DNA of 64,000 nt from Bordetella ansorpii (lineage in GTDB: Bacteria; Pseudomonadota; Gammaproteobacteria; Burkholderiales; Burkholderiaceae_B). The DNA lies in NCBI RefSeq assembly GCF_900078705.1, contig NZ_FKIF01000008.1:372001-436000 (forward strand), written 5' to 3'. The notes under the pieces were generated by a model. The model saw only the letters and a program-made list of their open reading frames with translations, had not been told where the DNA came from and made no database searches. The translations under genes were made by a program, and so were the position numbers. This document shows positions 8,465 to 17,818 of the stretch, in pieces. The stretch's first letter is position 1. Each line of letters starts with the position of its first letter.

Positions 8465-8860
8465 ATGACGATTCATATCCGTTCCACCGGCGGCGCCGAC
8501 GCCATGCGTTTCCTGGCCAATGCCGAAGGCCACGACCTGCCGCTGGGCCTGCCCGCGCCCACGGGCGACGGCCCGGATCCGCACGATTATTTCGACACCG
8601 CGCTGGGCGGCTGCAAGGTGTTGACGCTGATGCTCTATGCCCAGCGCAAGCAGATGCCGCTGACGTCGGTGGAAGTGGACGTGGTGCGCGACGCCAGCGA
8701 GGAACGCAAGGGCGTGTATCGCCTGACGGTGCAGTTGAAGCTGCTGGGGGAGTTGACCGAGGCGCAGCGTGACGAGCTGCTGTCGGTGGCGGACCGTTGT
8801 CCGATCCACAAGCTGATGACGGCGACCGACGTACAGATCTCGACGGTGCTGCAGCCCTGA
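8465..8860 (+). CDS. OsmC-family peroxide-detoxifying protein
   Basis: The 131-residue protein has the OsmC/Ohr fold with two redox cysteines, Cys50 (Leu-Gly-Gly-Cys-Lys) and Cys112 (Arg-Cys-Pro-Ile-His-Lys). These enzymes reduce organic hydroperoxides with thiol donors. A GGAG ribosome site lies ahead of the ATG at 8465, the true start of a longer open frame. It reads away from the DUF533 gene and toward fabI. No OhrR-type regulator is next to it. The substrate class is inferred from the family. Confidence 0.9.
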   Translation: MTIHIRSTGGADAMRFLANAEGHDLPLGLPAPTGDGPDPHDYFDTALGGCKVLTLMLYAQRKQMPLTSVEVDVVRDASEERKGVYRLTVQLKLLGELTEAQRDELLSVADRCPIHKLMTATDVQISTVLQP

Positions 8861-8864
8861 GGGA

Positions 8865-8900
8865 AGCAGACGCGCGTAGCAGACGCGCGTAGCAGACGCG
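8865..8900. repeat. Short tandem repeat, 13-bp unit, 2.8 copies
   Basis: AGCAGACGCGCGT occurs at 8865 and 8878 with a third partial copy from 8891. It lies right after the osmC stop, ahead of a GC-rich hairpin, and has no coding role. Confidence 0.8.
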
Positions 8901-8951
8901 GGCCGCCACCCGCGCCCGCCGTGTCATGGCGGGCGGGCGCGTGGGCGGCCC
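8900..8951. terminator. Large GC-rich hairpin between osmC and fabI
   Basis: Two arms of about 21-24 bases, rich in GGGC/GCCC, pair imperfectly around a GTGTCAT loop (8921-8927). It lies between convergent genes and may stop transcription from both sides, although no T-run follows. Confidence 0.5.
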
Positions 8952-8957
8952 AGGGCC

Positions 8958-9740
8958 TTATTCCATGCCCGGCACGATGGTCGAGAAACCGCTGTCGACG
9001 TGGGTGATCTCGCCGGTGATGCCGTTGGCCAGATCGGACAGCAGGAAGGCGGCGGTATTGCCGACGTCTTCGATGGTGACGTTGCGGCGCAGCGGGGCGT
9101 GCTGCTCGACGAACTTCAGGATCGACGAGAAATCCTTGATGCCGCTGGCGGCCAGGGTCTTGATGGGGCCGGCCGAGATGCCGTTGGCGCGGATGCCGCG
9201 CGGGCCCAGCGTCGAGGCCAGGTAGCGCACCGAGGCTTCCAGCGCGGCCTTGGCCACGCCCATGGTGTTGTAGTTGGGCACCACGCGCTCGGCGCCCAGG
9301 TACGTCAGCGTCAGCAGGGCGCCCTTGCGGTTTTCCATCAGGGGCAGCGCGGCCTTGGCCAGCGCCGGGAAGCTGTAGGCCGAGATGTCGTGGGCGATGC
9401 GGAAGGCTTCGCGCGACAGGCCCTCCAGGAAGTCGCCGGCGATGGCTTCGCGCGGCGCGAAGCCGATCGAGTGCACCAGGCCGTCCAGGCCGTCCCAGCG
9501 CTTGGCCAGTTCGGTGAACGTGGCTTCGATCTGGGTGTCTTCGGCCACGTCGCAGGGCAGCACGATGTCGCTGCCGAACTCGGCGGCGAATTCGCTCACG
9601 CGGTCCTTGAAGCGGTCGCCGACGTAGGTGAAGGCCAGTTCAGCGCCTTGCTGATGGCAGGCGCGTGCGATGCCGTAGGCGATGGAACGGTTGGAAAGCA
9701 CCCCGGTGATCAGGATGCGCTTGCCGGCGAGAAAGCCCAT
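8958..9740 (-). CDS. fabI: Enoyl-[acyl-carrier-protein] reductase (NADH), FabI
   Basis: FabI carries out the last reduction of each fatty-acid elongation cycle, using NADH. The 260-residue SDR protein has the FabI-type cofactor loop ([10 protein letters not shown]), Tyr147, and the catalytic Tyr157-x6-Lys164. Length and C-terminus match the family. It is a single leftward gene with its ATG at 9740, upstream of which lies an approximately 170-base non-coding stretch before mltD. Confidence is high because the extended Tyr-x6-Lys motif separates FabI from ordinary SDRs. Confidence 0.97.
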   Translation of the reverse strand: MGFLAGKRILITGVLSNRSIAYGIARACHQQGAELAFTYVGDRFKDRVSEFAAEFGSDIVLPCDVAEDTQIEATFTELAKRWDGLDGLVHSIGFAPREAIAGDFLEGLSREAFRIAHDISAYSFPALAKAALPLMENRKGALLTLTYLGAERVVPNYNTMGVAKAALEASVRYLASTLGPRGIRANGISAGPIKTLAASGIKDFSSILKFVEQHAPLRRNVTIEDVGNTAAFLLSDLANGITGEITHVDSGFSTIVPGME

Positions 9741-9912
9741 GGTTCTTCCTTGTCTTGCCGCCGCGCGGATCGCGCCGCGCGCGGTCGTCTTGTGTGTGTA
9801 CGGCGGGGTCGCGTACGGATGGAGATGGCGTACGACGGGTATTGCGTACCGCGTGCGCCGGTATTTTAAGGAGTTTGGCGCGCCCGCGTGGCGGACGCGC
9901 CAACCCGACGCA

Positions 9913-11328
9913 TCAGCCGCGGGCGTCGGTGCCCGGAATGCGCAGTTGCGAACCGACCTTCAAGTTGTTGCCCTTCAGGTTGTTCAGGGCGCGCAGCGTG
10001 TCGACGCTGGTGCCGTAGTTGCGGGCGATGGAATACAGCGTGTCGCCCGAACGCACCTTGTGCGTGCGCACGTTGGGCCGCGCGCCACGGGCGCGTGCGC
10101 TCGGCGAGACCACGGCCGGCGCGCCTTTCAGCGTGCTGGCGGGAGAGGGCGACAGCGAGGCCAACTGGACGCCGCCGTCGGCGCCCGACGCCGGGATCAG
10201 CAGGTTCTGGCCAGCCACCAGCCTGGCGCGGCGGGGCAGTTCGTTGGCGGCGCGCAGGCGCGCTTCGTTGACGCCAACGCGCTTGGCCACCGAGGCCAGG
10301 GTCTCGCCACGGCGGACCTGGTAGACCGACCAGGCGCTCAGCTTGCCCTTGTAGTTCTCGAGGTTGGCGTTGAACACGGCGACGCGGTCGGCCGGCAACA
10401 GCAGCGTGGCGGCATGCTCGCCGCGGATCATGGGCTGCTTGAACGAGGGGTTCAGCGCCTTGAACTCGTCCAGCGGCATCTCGGCCAGCTTGGCGGCGAC
10501 CTCGATGTCGATGTCGCGCTGCTTGCTGACCGCGGTGAAGTAGGGCGTGTTGCCCACGGGCGGCAGCACCACCGCGTACTTCTGCGGGTTGGCGATGATG
10601 TTCTTGATCGCCTGCAGCTTGGGCACGTAGTTGCGCGTCTCGTCGGGCATGTCCAGCGACAGGTAGTCGGTGGGCCGGCCCGCGCTCTCGTTCTTGCCCA
10701 TGGCGCGTTGCACCGAGCCTTCGCCCCAGTTGTACGAGGCCAGCGCCAGGTACCAGTCGCCCTGCATCTCGAACAGGTATTCGAGGTAGTCGAGCGCGGC
10801 GTTGGTCGAGGCGATGGGGTCGCGGCGCTCGTCACGCCACCAGTCCTGCTTCAGGTTGTAGTGCGTACCGGTGGCGGGAACGAACTGCCACAGGCCCGAG
10901 GCCTGGGCGCGCGACAGCGCGGTGGGGTTGTAGGCGCTTTCGACGAAGGGCAACAGCGCCAGTTCGGTGGGCAGGCCGCGGCGATTGATCTCGTCGACGA
11001 TGTAGTACAGGTACTTGCCCGCGCGCTGCGCCATGCGCTGGACCGCCTCGGGGTGCGAGGCGTAATAGTCGGTCCATTGCTGGGACAGGTCGGTATTCAG
11101 GTTCGGGATCGCGAAACCGCGGCGGATGCGGTCCCAGGCGTCGCGCGGCGGGTGGGTCAGGTCGACCGTGCGCGAGGTGTCGCGGGCAAGATAGCGGTCG
11201 ATGCGCTGCGCCTGTTGCTTGGCGGCGGCTTCGGTCGCCGCGGTCTGTTCCGGTTTGTTGGGGCTGGTGCCGGCGCATCCGGCCAGCATCGCCAGAAGCA
11301 GGGGGATAAAGAGTCGGGTTAGGCTCAT
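9913..11328 (-). CDS. mltD: Membrane-bound lytic murein transglycosylase D with two LysM domains
   Basis: The 471-residue lipoprotein has a signal ending Leu-Ala-Gly-Cys18. The SLT domain carries the catalytic Glu130 (Pro-Phe-Val-Glu-Ser-Ala-Tyr) and Ala-Ser-Gly-Leu-Trp-Gln-Phe-Val-Pro. Two C-terminal LysM modules follow (Val-Arg-Arg-Gly-Glu-Thr-Leu and Val-Arg-Ser-Gly-Asp-Thr-Leu), which bind peptidoglycan. MltD cleaves glycan strands to 1,6-anhydro ends during wall turnover. It follows gloB on the same strand with a 4-base gap, as in E. coli, where mltD and gloB are also neighbours. Confidence 0.96.
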   Translation of the reverse strand: MSLTRLFIPLLLAMLAGCAGTSPNKPEQTAATEAAAKQQAQRIDRYLARDTSRTVDLTHPPRDAWDRIRRGFAIPNLNTDLSQQWTDYYASHPEAVQRMAQRAGKYLYYIVDEINRRGLPTELALLPFVESAYNPTALSRAQASGLWQFVPATGTHYNLKQDWWRDERRDPIASTNAALDYLEYLFEMQGDWYLALASYNWGEGSVQRAMGKNESAGRPTDYLSLDMPDETRNYVPKLQAIKNIIANPQKYAVVLPPVGNTPYFTAVSKQRDIDIEVAAKLAEMPLDEFKALNPSFKQPMIRGEHAATLLLPADRVAVFNANLENYKGKLSAWSVYQVRRGETLASVAKRVGVNEARLRAANELPRRARLVAGQNLLIPASGADGGVQLASLSPSPASTLKGAPAVVSPSARARGARPNVRTHKVRSGDTLYSIARNYGTSVDTLRALNNLKGNNLKVGSQLRIPGTDARG

Positions 11329-11332
11329 CGGC

Positions 11333-12154
11333 TTATTTGAATTCGTTCTTCCATCGTCGCAAGGCAGCGAAGACTTCGACCGGCGACGATAACGGCTGGC
11401 CTGCCCAGGCTGCTGCGGCTTGGGCGATTTCGGAATGGCGAGTACGCAGAAAAGGGTTCGTCTGCAATTCCTGACCGATGCTCGAAGGCAGGGTGGGCAG
11501 ATCTTTTTCGCGCAACAGCCTCGCCCGCTGGGTGACCTGATGCAGGTCGGTGTTCTCGGGCTCGACTGCCAATGCCCATTTCAGGTTTGCAAGAGTGTAC
11601 TCGTGAGCACAGCAGACCTGGGTGGCGGGCGGCAGGGCCGCCAATTTTGCCAGAGATTCGGACATTTGCGCAGGCGTGCCTTCGAACAGCCTGCCGCAGC
11701 CCGCCATGAACAGGGTATCCCCGCAGAACAGCACGGGTGTGTCCCCGATTTTTCCATGGAAGGCGATGTGGCCCGCGGTATGGCCGGGCACGTCCAGCAC
11801 GTGCAGGTCCAGGTCCAGTTCGGGCAGGCTGACGCGGTCGCCTTCGGCCAGGCGCACGTCGCAGTGCGGCAGTTGTTCGCTGGCGGGGCCATAGACCCTG
11901 GCGCCGGTGGCCCGCAGCAATTCCAGCACGCCGCCTACGTGGTCGCCGTGATGATGGGTGAGTAGAATGGCGCGCAGCGTGATGCCGCGCGCCTGCAGCA
12001 GCCGCAGGACGGGCTCGGCCTGGCCGGGATCGACCACGGCGGCCTGGCCGTCGCGGACCACGGCCCAGATATAGTTGTCGGTGAAAGCAGGCAGGGGCAG
12101 CAGCGCGGCGCCGGGGGCGCGGCTGTCTGCGGAAGCAGGCGGGACGGGCATCAT
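11333..12154 (-). CDS. gloB: Hydroxyacylglutathione hydrolase (glyoxalase II)
   Basis: GloB hydrolyses S-lactoylglutathione to D-lactate and glutathione, the second step of methylglyoxal detoxification. The metallo-beta-lactamase motif Thr-His67-His68-His69-Gly-Asp71-His72 and the later Gly-His-Thr-Ala-Gly-His ligand motif are both clear. From the ATG at 12154 the protein is 273 residues, slightly longer than usual because of a Pro/Ala-rich N-terminus; the ATG at 12151 is equally possible. It diverges from the methyltransferase gene with only 19 bases between starts, so their promoters must overlap the coding ends. Confidence 0.95.
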   Translation of the reverse strand: MMPVPPASADSRAPGAALLPLPAFTDNYIWAVVRDGQAAVVDPGQAEPVLRLLQARGITLRAILLTHHHGDHVGGVLELLRATGARVYGPASEQLPHCDVRLAEGDRVSLPELDLDLHVLDVPGHTAGHIAFHGKIGDTPVLFCGDTLFMAGCGRLFEGTPAQMSESLAKLAALPPATQVCCAHEYTLANLKWALAVEPENTDLHQVTQRARLLREKDLPTLPSSIGQELQTNPFLRTRHSEIAQAAAAWAGQPLSSPVEVFAALRRWKNEFK

Positions 12155-12173
12155 AGACAAGGACCCATGCGAA

Positions 12174-12944
12174 GTGGCAGAACAGACCCCGCCGATTGTA
12201 GAACTGGCCGATTGGTTCCAGACCCCGCCCGGGCAATACGCCCTGGCCTGGGAGCGCGAACAGATCGACGCGCTGGTCGCCGACGTGTTCGGTTTCCAGG
12301 CCTGGCAGGTGGGCCTGGCCGAGCACGACCTGCTGCGCGCCAACCGAATGCCGTTCAAGGCCTACGTCGGCACCGAGATGCCCGAACCCGAGGTCGCCAG
12401 GCAATGGCAGGGCTGCGTGGTGGCCGAGCCCGAGGCGCTGCCGTTCGAGTCGCAGACGATCGATCTGCTGGTGCTGCCGCATGCGTTCGAATGCACCGAG
12501 GATCCCCACCTGGTGCTGCGCGAGGTCGAGCGCGTGCTGGTGCCCGAAGGGCGCGTCATCATCTCGGGTTTCAATCCGTTCAGCCTGTGGGGCGCGCGCA
12601 ATGCCATGCCGGGCATGGAGGCGTGGCTGCCGCAGCCGATTTCCGCGCAGGTGGCGCTGCCGCGCCTGAAAGACTGGCTCAAACTGATGTCCTTCGAGGC
12701 CGAGCCGGGCCGTTTCGGCTGCTATGTGCCGGCGTGCCGCACCGAGCACTGGCTGCGCCGCTGGCGCTTCATGGATCGCCATGGCGCGCGCTGGTGGTCG
12801 CTGGGCGGTTCGGTGTACGTGGTGGCCGCCACCAAGCGCGTGGTCACGATGCGGCTCATCGGGCCGGCATGGAAGAAAAAACTGAAGCACGCGGCGCCCG
12901 CGCCGGTGGCGGTCAGCCGGCAGGCCGACTCCGCGCCGCGCTGA
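12174..12944 (+). CDS. YafS-like class I SAM-dependent methyltransferase
   Basis: The 256-residue protein carries a Rossmann-type methyltransferase core, including the motif-II/III region Leu-Val-Leu-Pro-His-Ala-Phe-Glu and Val-Leu-Val-Pro-Glu-Gly-Arg-Val-Ile-Ile-Ser-Gly. The GTG at 12174 is favoured by AAGGAC about nine bases upstream; no ATG fits. Position between gloB and rnhA matches E. coli yafS, so it is probably the same gene. The substrate is unknown for the whole family. Confidence 0.85.
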   Translation: MAEQTPPIVELADWFQTPPGQYALAWEREQIDALVADVFGFQAWQVGLAEHDLLRANRMPFKAYVGTEMPEPEVARQWQGCVVAEPEALPFESQTIDLLVLPHAFECTEDPHLVLREVERVLVPEGRVIISGFNPFSLWGARNAMPGMEAWLPQPISAQVALPRLKDWLKLMSFEAEPGRFGCYVPACRTEHWLRRWRFMDRHGARWWSLGGSVYVVAATKRVVTMRLIGPAWKKKLKHAAPAPVAVSRQADSAPR

Positions 12945-13007
12945 AGCGCTTGAGCCATTCATGATTCATCCGCCCGCCTTTCGCGGGCGCGCAACGCGAA
13001 GGAAGAG

Positions 13008-13469
13008 ATGCAAGAAAACGAAAACGGCGGCCAGGTCGTCGAGATGTGGACCGATGGCGCCTGCAAGGGCAATCCCGGGCCGGGCGGCTGGGGCGTGCTG
13101 ATGCGCGCCGGCGCGCACGAGAAGACCCTGCACGGCGGCGAGGCCAACACCACCAACAACCGCATGGAGCTGCTGGCCGTCATCGAGGGCCTGAATGCGC
13201 TCAAGCGCGCCTGCACCGTCACCATCCATACCGACTCGCAGTATGTGATGAAGGGCATGACCGAGTGGCTGGCCAACTGGAAGCGGCGCGGCTGGATGAC
13301 CGCCGACAAGAAGCCCGTGAAGAACGCCGAGCTGTGGCAGGCGCTGGACGAGCAGGTGCGCCGCCATACGGTGTCGTGGCGCTGGGTGCGCGGCCATGCG
13401 GGCGATCCGGGCAACGAACGCGCCGATGCCCTGGCCAACCAGGGCGTGGAAAGCCTGCGCAAGCGTTGA
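13008..13469 (+). CDS. rnhA: Ribonuclease HI
   Basis: RNase HI degrades RNA in RNA-DNA hybrids. The 153-residue protein has all four catalytic acids, Asp16 (Thr-Asp-Gly-Ala), Glu54 (Arg-Met-Glu-Leu-Leu), Asp76 (His-Thr-Asp-Ser) and Asp140 (Arg-Ala-Asp-Ala), plus His130 in Gly-His-Ala-Gly. AAGGAAGAG precedes the ATG. In most relatives dnaQ follows directly; here an RND pump lies in between. Confidence 0.97.
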   Translation: MQENENGGQVVEMWTDGACKGNPGPGGWGVLMRAGAHEKTLHGGEANTTNNRMELLAVIEGLNALKRACTVTIHTDSQYVMKGMTEWLANWKRRGWMTADKKPVKNAELWQALDEQVRRHTVSWRWVRGHAGDPGNERADALANQGVESLRKR

Positions 13470-13611
13470 CGCATCCGCGCCGATGTTCTCGGGAATACCC
13501 TAGGCATCGTCCGGGCGGATCGCGCCGCGCGGCGGTTCCAGCGCGCATGGCCCGATGCTAAAGTGCGTGGCTCGCAGTCCCTGTCCACGCCATTGCGCCG
13601 CGACCTTGCTT

Positions 13612-14700
13612 ATGAACAGAGTCTTCTTGGCCGCCACGCTGGTGGTCGGGCTGGCCGCGGGAGCGGCCCTGGGCCTGTATGTCCCCCGCCTGATGCAGGC
13701 ACGGGAAGCGGCGCCCTCCGCCACGAACGCCGCGCCCGCCGCTCAGGCCAAGCCGCAAGCCCCCGTGCGCGTCGAGGTCGTGGCCGTCGACAGGGTGCCG
13801 TTCACGCGCGGCATCGCCGCCGTCGGCAGCCTGCGTTCCGACGAGTCCGTCGTGCTGCGCCCCGAAGTGGCGGGACGCGTGCAACACATCGAGTTCCGTG
13901 AAGGCCAGGCCGTCGAACGCGGCCAGGTGCTGGTGCGCCTGGACGACTCGGTGCCGCGCGCCGAGCTGGCCCAGGCCCGCGCCAGCCTGTCGCTGGCGGA
14001 AAGCCGCCATCGCCGCGCCGTGGACCTGCACGGCCGGGGCTTCGTCAGCCTGCAGGCGCGCGACGACGCAGTCAGCGAACTGAAGGTGCAGCAGGCCGCC
14101 GCCCAGCTGGCGCAGGCGCGCCTGGACAAGATGACCATCCGTGCCCCGTTCTCGGGCATCGTGGGCCTGCGCGACGTGTCGGTGGGCGACTACGTGAACC
14201 AGGGGCAGGACCTCGCGCCGCTGGAATCCATCGATCCGCTGAAGGTCGATTTCCGCGTGCCCGAGATGTATCTCAGCAAGGTCAGCGTGGGCCAGCGCCT
14301 GACCATGCGGCTGGACGCCCTGCCGGGCCGCGACCGGTCCGGCGAGGTCTATGCCGTCAGCCCGCTGGTCGATGCGGGCGGCCGCTCCATCCTGCTGCGC
14401 GCCACCGTGCCGAACAGCGACGCCAGCCTGCGTCCCGGCATGTTCGCGCGCGTGCAACTGACGTTCGCCGAAGACCGCGCGCTGGTCGTGCCCGAGGCGG
14501 CGCTGTCGCCGTCCGGCCAGAGCCAGTACGTCTATCGTGTGCGCGACGGCCGCGCCCAGCGCGTCGAGGTCACCATCGGCGAGCGCCGCGAAGGCCGCGT
14601 CGAGATTCTCGCCGGCGTGGCCGCAGGCGACCAACTGGTGGTGGCCGGCCTGCAGCGGCTGACCGACGGTTCGCCGGTGTCGGTCGCCGGCAAATCCTAG
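13612..14700 (+). CDS. RND efflux periplasmic adaptor (membrane fusion protein)
   Basis: The 362-residue protein has an N-terminal membrane anchor (about residues 5-21), a lipoyl half-motif region (Gly-Arg-Val-Gln-His-Ile-Glu-Phe-Arg-Glu-Gly-Gln), a short coiled-coil hairpin, and the Thr-Ile-Arg-Ala-Pro-Phe-Ser-Gly-Ile-Val-Gly-Leu-Arg motif typical of MexH/AcrA-type adaptors. It links the inner-membrane pump to an outer-membrane channel. The ATG at 13612 begins a normal signal anchor; an earlier frame opening lacks one. The permease gene follows 13 bases later. No outer-membrane factor gene is present, so it must borrow a TolC-like channel. Confidence 0.93.
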   Translation: MNRVFLAATLVVGLAAGAALGLYVPRLMQAREAAPSATNAAPAAQAKPQAPVRVEVVAVDRVPFTRGIAAVGSLRSDESVVLRPEVAGRVQHIEFREGQAVERGQVLVRLDDSVPRAELAQARASLSLAESRHRRAVDLHGRGFVSLQARDDAVSELKVQQAAAQLAQARLDKMTIRAPFSGIVGLRDVSVGDYVNQGQDLAPLESIDPLKVDFRVPEMYLSKVSVGQRLTMRLDALPGRDRSGEVYAVSPLVDAGGRSILLRATVPNSDASLRPGMFARVQLTFAEDRALVVPEAALSPSGQSQYVYRVRDGRAQRVEVTIGERREGRVEILAGVAAGDQLVVAGLQRLTDGSPVSVAGKS

Positions 14701-14713
14701 AACGGAGCGGCGC

Positions 14714-17700
14714 ATGGTCATTTCCGAGATCTGCATCAAGCGCCCGGTATTCGCTTCGGTACTGTCCCTGATCGTGGTGCTGGTCGGCCTGATCTCGTAT
14801 TCCCGCCTGACGGTGCGCGAGTATCCCCGCATCGACGAGCCTATCGTCTCGGTGGACACCACCTACAAGGGGGCTTCCCCCGAGGTGATCGAATCGCAGG
14901 TCACCAAGCCGCTGGAAGACCAGTTGGCCGGCATCGAAGGCGTGGACGTGATGACCTCGCGCAGCCGCTCCGAGCGCAGCCTGATCAACATCAAGTTCCA
15001 CCTGTCGCGCGATCCCGACTCGGCGGCCGCCGACGTGCGCGACAAGGTCTCGCGCGCGCGGCGCTTCCTGCCCGACGAGATCGACGAACCCATCATCGGC
15101 AAGGTCGAGGCCGACTCCCAACCCATCATCTACATCGCGGTGGAGGCGGGCACGTATTCCAACGTGCAGGCTTCCGACTACATCAACCGCTACGTGAAGA
15201 CGCGGCTGTCGGTGCTGCCGGGCGCGGCCGAGGTGCGCGTGTTCGGCGAGCGCCTGCCGTCCATGCGCATCTACGTCGACCGCGACAAGCTGGCCGCCTA
15301 TGGCCTGACGGTGCAGGATGTGGAATCGTCGCTGCAGGCGCAGAACGTGGAAATCCCGGCGGGGCGCATCGAGTCGCGCACGCGGGAGTTCACCGTCGTG
15401 TCGTCCACCGACCTGCAGACCCCGGCGCAGTTCGAGAACGTCATCGTGGCCAACGTGAAGGGCTATCCGGTGCGGCTGCGCGACGTGTCCAAGGTCGAGA
15501 TCGGCGCGGCCGACGACCGGATCCTCTCGCGCTACAACGGCAAGTCGGCGCTGAACATCGGCATCACGCGCCAGTCCACCGCCAATCCGCTGGAGCTGTC
15601 GCAGGCCGCGCGCGCCGAGGTCGGCCGGTTGAATGAAAGCCTGCCCGCGGGCATGAAGCTGAACATCGCCTACGACACCTCGGTGTTCATCGAGGAATCC
15701 ATCGATTCGGTTTTCCACACCATCCTGGAAGCCGTGGTGCTGGTGGTGCTGGTCATCTTCTTCTTCCTGCGCAACCTGCGCGCCAGCATCATTCCCATCG
15801 TCACCATTCCGGTGTCGCTGGTGGGAGCGTGCGCGCTGATGTTCCTGTTCGGCTTCTCCGTCAACACGCTGACGCTGCTGGCCATGGTGCTGGCCATCGG
15901 CCTGGTGGTGGACGACGCGATCGTGGTGCTGGAGAACATCTACCGCCACATCGAAGACGGCATGCCGCGCCGCCAGGCCGCCCTCCAGGGCGCGCGTGAA
16001 ATCGGCTTCGCCGTGGTCGCGATGACGCTCACGCTCGTCACCGTCTACGCGCCGCTGGCCTTCGCCACGGGGCGCACGGGCAAGCTGTTCATCGAATTCG
16101 CGCTGACGCTGGCGGGCTCGGTGCTGGTGTCCGGCTTCGTGGCGCTGACGCTGACGCCCATGATGTGCTCGCTGCTGCTGCGCCACCAGCCCAGCCATGG
16201 GCGCCTGTACAACCTGATCGAAGGCTGGCTGGAAGGGCTGGGCCGCGGTTACCGGCGCGCCTTGCGGGGCGCGTTGCGCTGGCGCTGGGGCGTGATCGGC
16301 ATCGGCCTGCTGGTGGCGCTGGCCAGCGCCGTGCTGTTCAAGGTGGTCAAGAGCGAGCTGGCCCCGGTGGAGGACCGCGGCGTGATCCAGGGCGTGGTCA
16401 CCGCGCCGGACGGCGCCACGGTGGGCTACACGCTGGCCAACATGCAGGACATCGAGACCTTCTACGCCGCCGTCCCCGAGGGCGCGGCCAGCCAGACCAC
16501 GGTGGGTTTCCCCACGGTGATCGACGGCACGGCCATCCTGCGCCTGAAGCCCTGGAGCGAACGCGAGCGCACCCAGCAGGAGATCGCGCGCGAGCTGCAG
16601 CCCAGGTTCGCCTCGCTGCCCGGCGTGCGCGCCTTTCCGAACAATCCGCCGTCGCTGGGTCAGTCGTCGCGCTCCAAGCCGGTGGAGTTCATCATCATGA
16701 GCCAGGCGCCGTATCCCGAGCTGGCCAAGCTGGCGGCCGCCATGCAGGAAGCCCTGCGCGGCTATCCCGGCCTGCTCAACCTGGACACCGACCTGCGCCT
16801 GAACACGCCGGAGCTGCGCGTGCAGGTCGACCGCGACAAGATGGCGGACGTCGGCGCGGGCGTGGACGTGGTGGGCCGCACGCTCGAATCCATGCTGGGC
16901 GGCCGCCAGGTCACGCGCTACAAGGATGAGGGCGAGCAGTACGACGTGATCGTGCAGGTCACGCCGCGCGACCGCGCCAATCCGGCCGACATCTCCGACA
17001 TCTACGTGCGTGCCCGCGACGGCAGCATGGTGCGGCTGGACAACCTGCTGTCGGTGCGCGAGGGCGTGTCGCCGCAGTCGCTGAATCACTTCAACCGCAT
17101 GCGCGCGGTCAAGCTGGATGCCGCCGTGGCGCCCGGCTATGCGCTGGGCGAGGTGCTGGACCACATGAACGCCGTGGCGCGCCAGGTGCTGCCGAATACG
17201 GTGGTCACGGATCTCGACGGCCAGTCGCGCGAGTACCGCGATGCGTCGGGCAGCATCTACCTGGTGTTCGTCATGGCGCTGGCCTTCATCTACCTGGTGC
17301 TGGCCGCGCAGTTCGAAAGCTGGCGCAATCCCTTCGTGATCATGCTGTCGGTGCCGCTGTCGATGACGGGTGCGCTGGCGGCGCTCTATCTGACGGGCGG
17401 CACGCTGTCCATCTACAGCCAGATCGGCCTGATCACCCTGGTGGGCCTGATCACCAAGCACGGCATCCTGATCGTCGAATTCGCCAACCAGCTGCGCGAC
17501 CAGGGCATGGAACTGGCCGAGGCGGTGGTCGAGGCCAGCGTGCTGCGCCTTCGGCCCATTCTGATGACGACCGGCGCCATGGTGCTGGGCACGGTGCCGC
17601 TGGCGCTGGCCACCGGCGCGGGGGCCGAATCGCGGCAGCAGATCGGCTGGGTGCTGGTGGGCGGCCTGTCGCTGGGTACACTACTGACTTTGTTCGTCGT

Positions 17701-17800
17701 GCCGGTGGCCTATTCGCTGATCGCGTCCTCGCGCCCGCAGGCGCACGCCGCCACCGCCGCCCCGCACGAACCCGGCCACGCGCCGGCCGCTTCCGACTGA
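14714..17800 (+). CDS. RND-family multidrug efflux permease (HAE-1/MexI-like)
   Basis: The 1028-residue permease has 12 membrane segments with two large periplasmic loops, the normal RND plan. TM4 carries the proton-relay Asp pair (Gly-Leu-Val-Val-Asp-Asp-Ala-Ile-Val-Val-Leu-Glu-Asn) and TM10 the partner Lys (Ile-Thr-Lys-His-Gly-Ile-Leu). It should drive drug or metabolite export by proton antiport with the upstream adaptor. The pair has no local regulator. It ends 18 bases before dnaQ, so dnaQ may depend partly on transcripts through the pump. Confidence 0.95.
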   Translation: MVISEICIKRPVFASVLSLIVVLVGLISYSRLTVREYPRIDEPIVSVDTTYKGASPEVIESQVTKPLEDQLAGIEGVDVMTSRSRSERSLINIKFHLSRDPDSAAADVRDKVSRARRFLPDEIDEPIIGKVEADSQPIIYIAVEAGTYSNVQASDYINRYVKTRLSVLPGAAEVRVFGERLPSMRIYVDRDKLAAYGLTVQDVESSLQAQNVEIPAGRIESRTREFTVVSSTDLQTPAQFENVIVANVKGYPVRLRDVSKVEIGAADDRILSRYNGKSALNIGITRQSTANPLELSQAARAEVGRLNESLPAGMKLNIAYDTSVFIEESIDSVFHTILEAVVLVVLVIFFFLRNLRASIIPIVTIPVSLVGACALMFLFGFSVNTLTLLAMVLAIGLVVDDAIVVLENIYRHIEDGMPRRQAALQGAREIGFAVVAMTLTLVTVYAPLAFATGRTGKLFIEFALTLAGSVLVSGFVALTLTPMMCSLLLRHQPSHGRLYNLIEGWLEGLGRGYRRALRGALRWRWGVIGIGLLVALASAVLFKVVKSELAPVEDRGVIQGVVTAPDGATVGYTLANMQDIETFYAAVPEGAASQTTVGFPTVIDGTAILRLKPWSERERTQQEIARELQPRFASLPGVRAFPNNPPSLGQSSRSKPVEFIIMSQAPYPELAKLAAAMQEALRGYPGLLNLDTDLRLNTPELRVQVDRDKMADVGAGVDVVGRTLESMLGGRQVTRYKDEGEQYDVIVQVTPRDRANPADISDIYVRARDGSMVRLDNLLSVREGVSPQSLNHFNRMRAVKLDAAVAPGYALGEVLDHMNAVARQVLPNTVVTDLDGQSREYRDASGSIYLVFVMALAFIYLVLAAQFESWRNPFVIMLSVPLSMTGALAALYLTGGTLSIYSQIGLITLVGLITKHGILIVEFANQLRDQGMELAEAVVEASVLRLRPILMTTGAMVLGTVPLALATGAGAESRQQIGWVLVGGLSLGTLLTLFVVPVAYSLIASSRPQAHAATAAPHEPGHAPAASD

Positions 17801-17818
17801 GATTTTCACTATCCGCTC

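Noticed and set aside
9682-11322. A 546-residue open frame antisense to mltD and fabI
   Set aside because: Gln/His/Arg/Val-rich shadow without motifs; both sense genes are certain.
14570-17461. A 963-residue open frame antisense to the RND permease
   Set aside because: It is a GC-codon shadow: low-complexity His/Arg/Gln/Ala composition, no motifs, and the sense strand encodes a complete RND permease.
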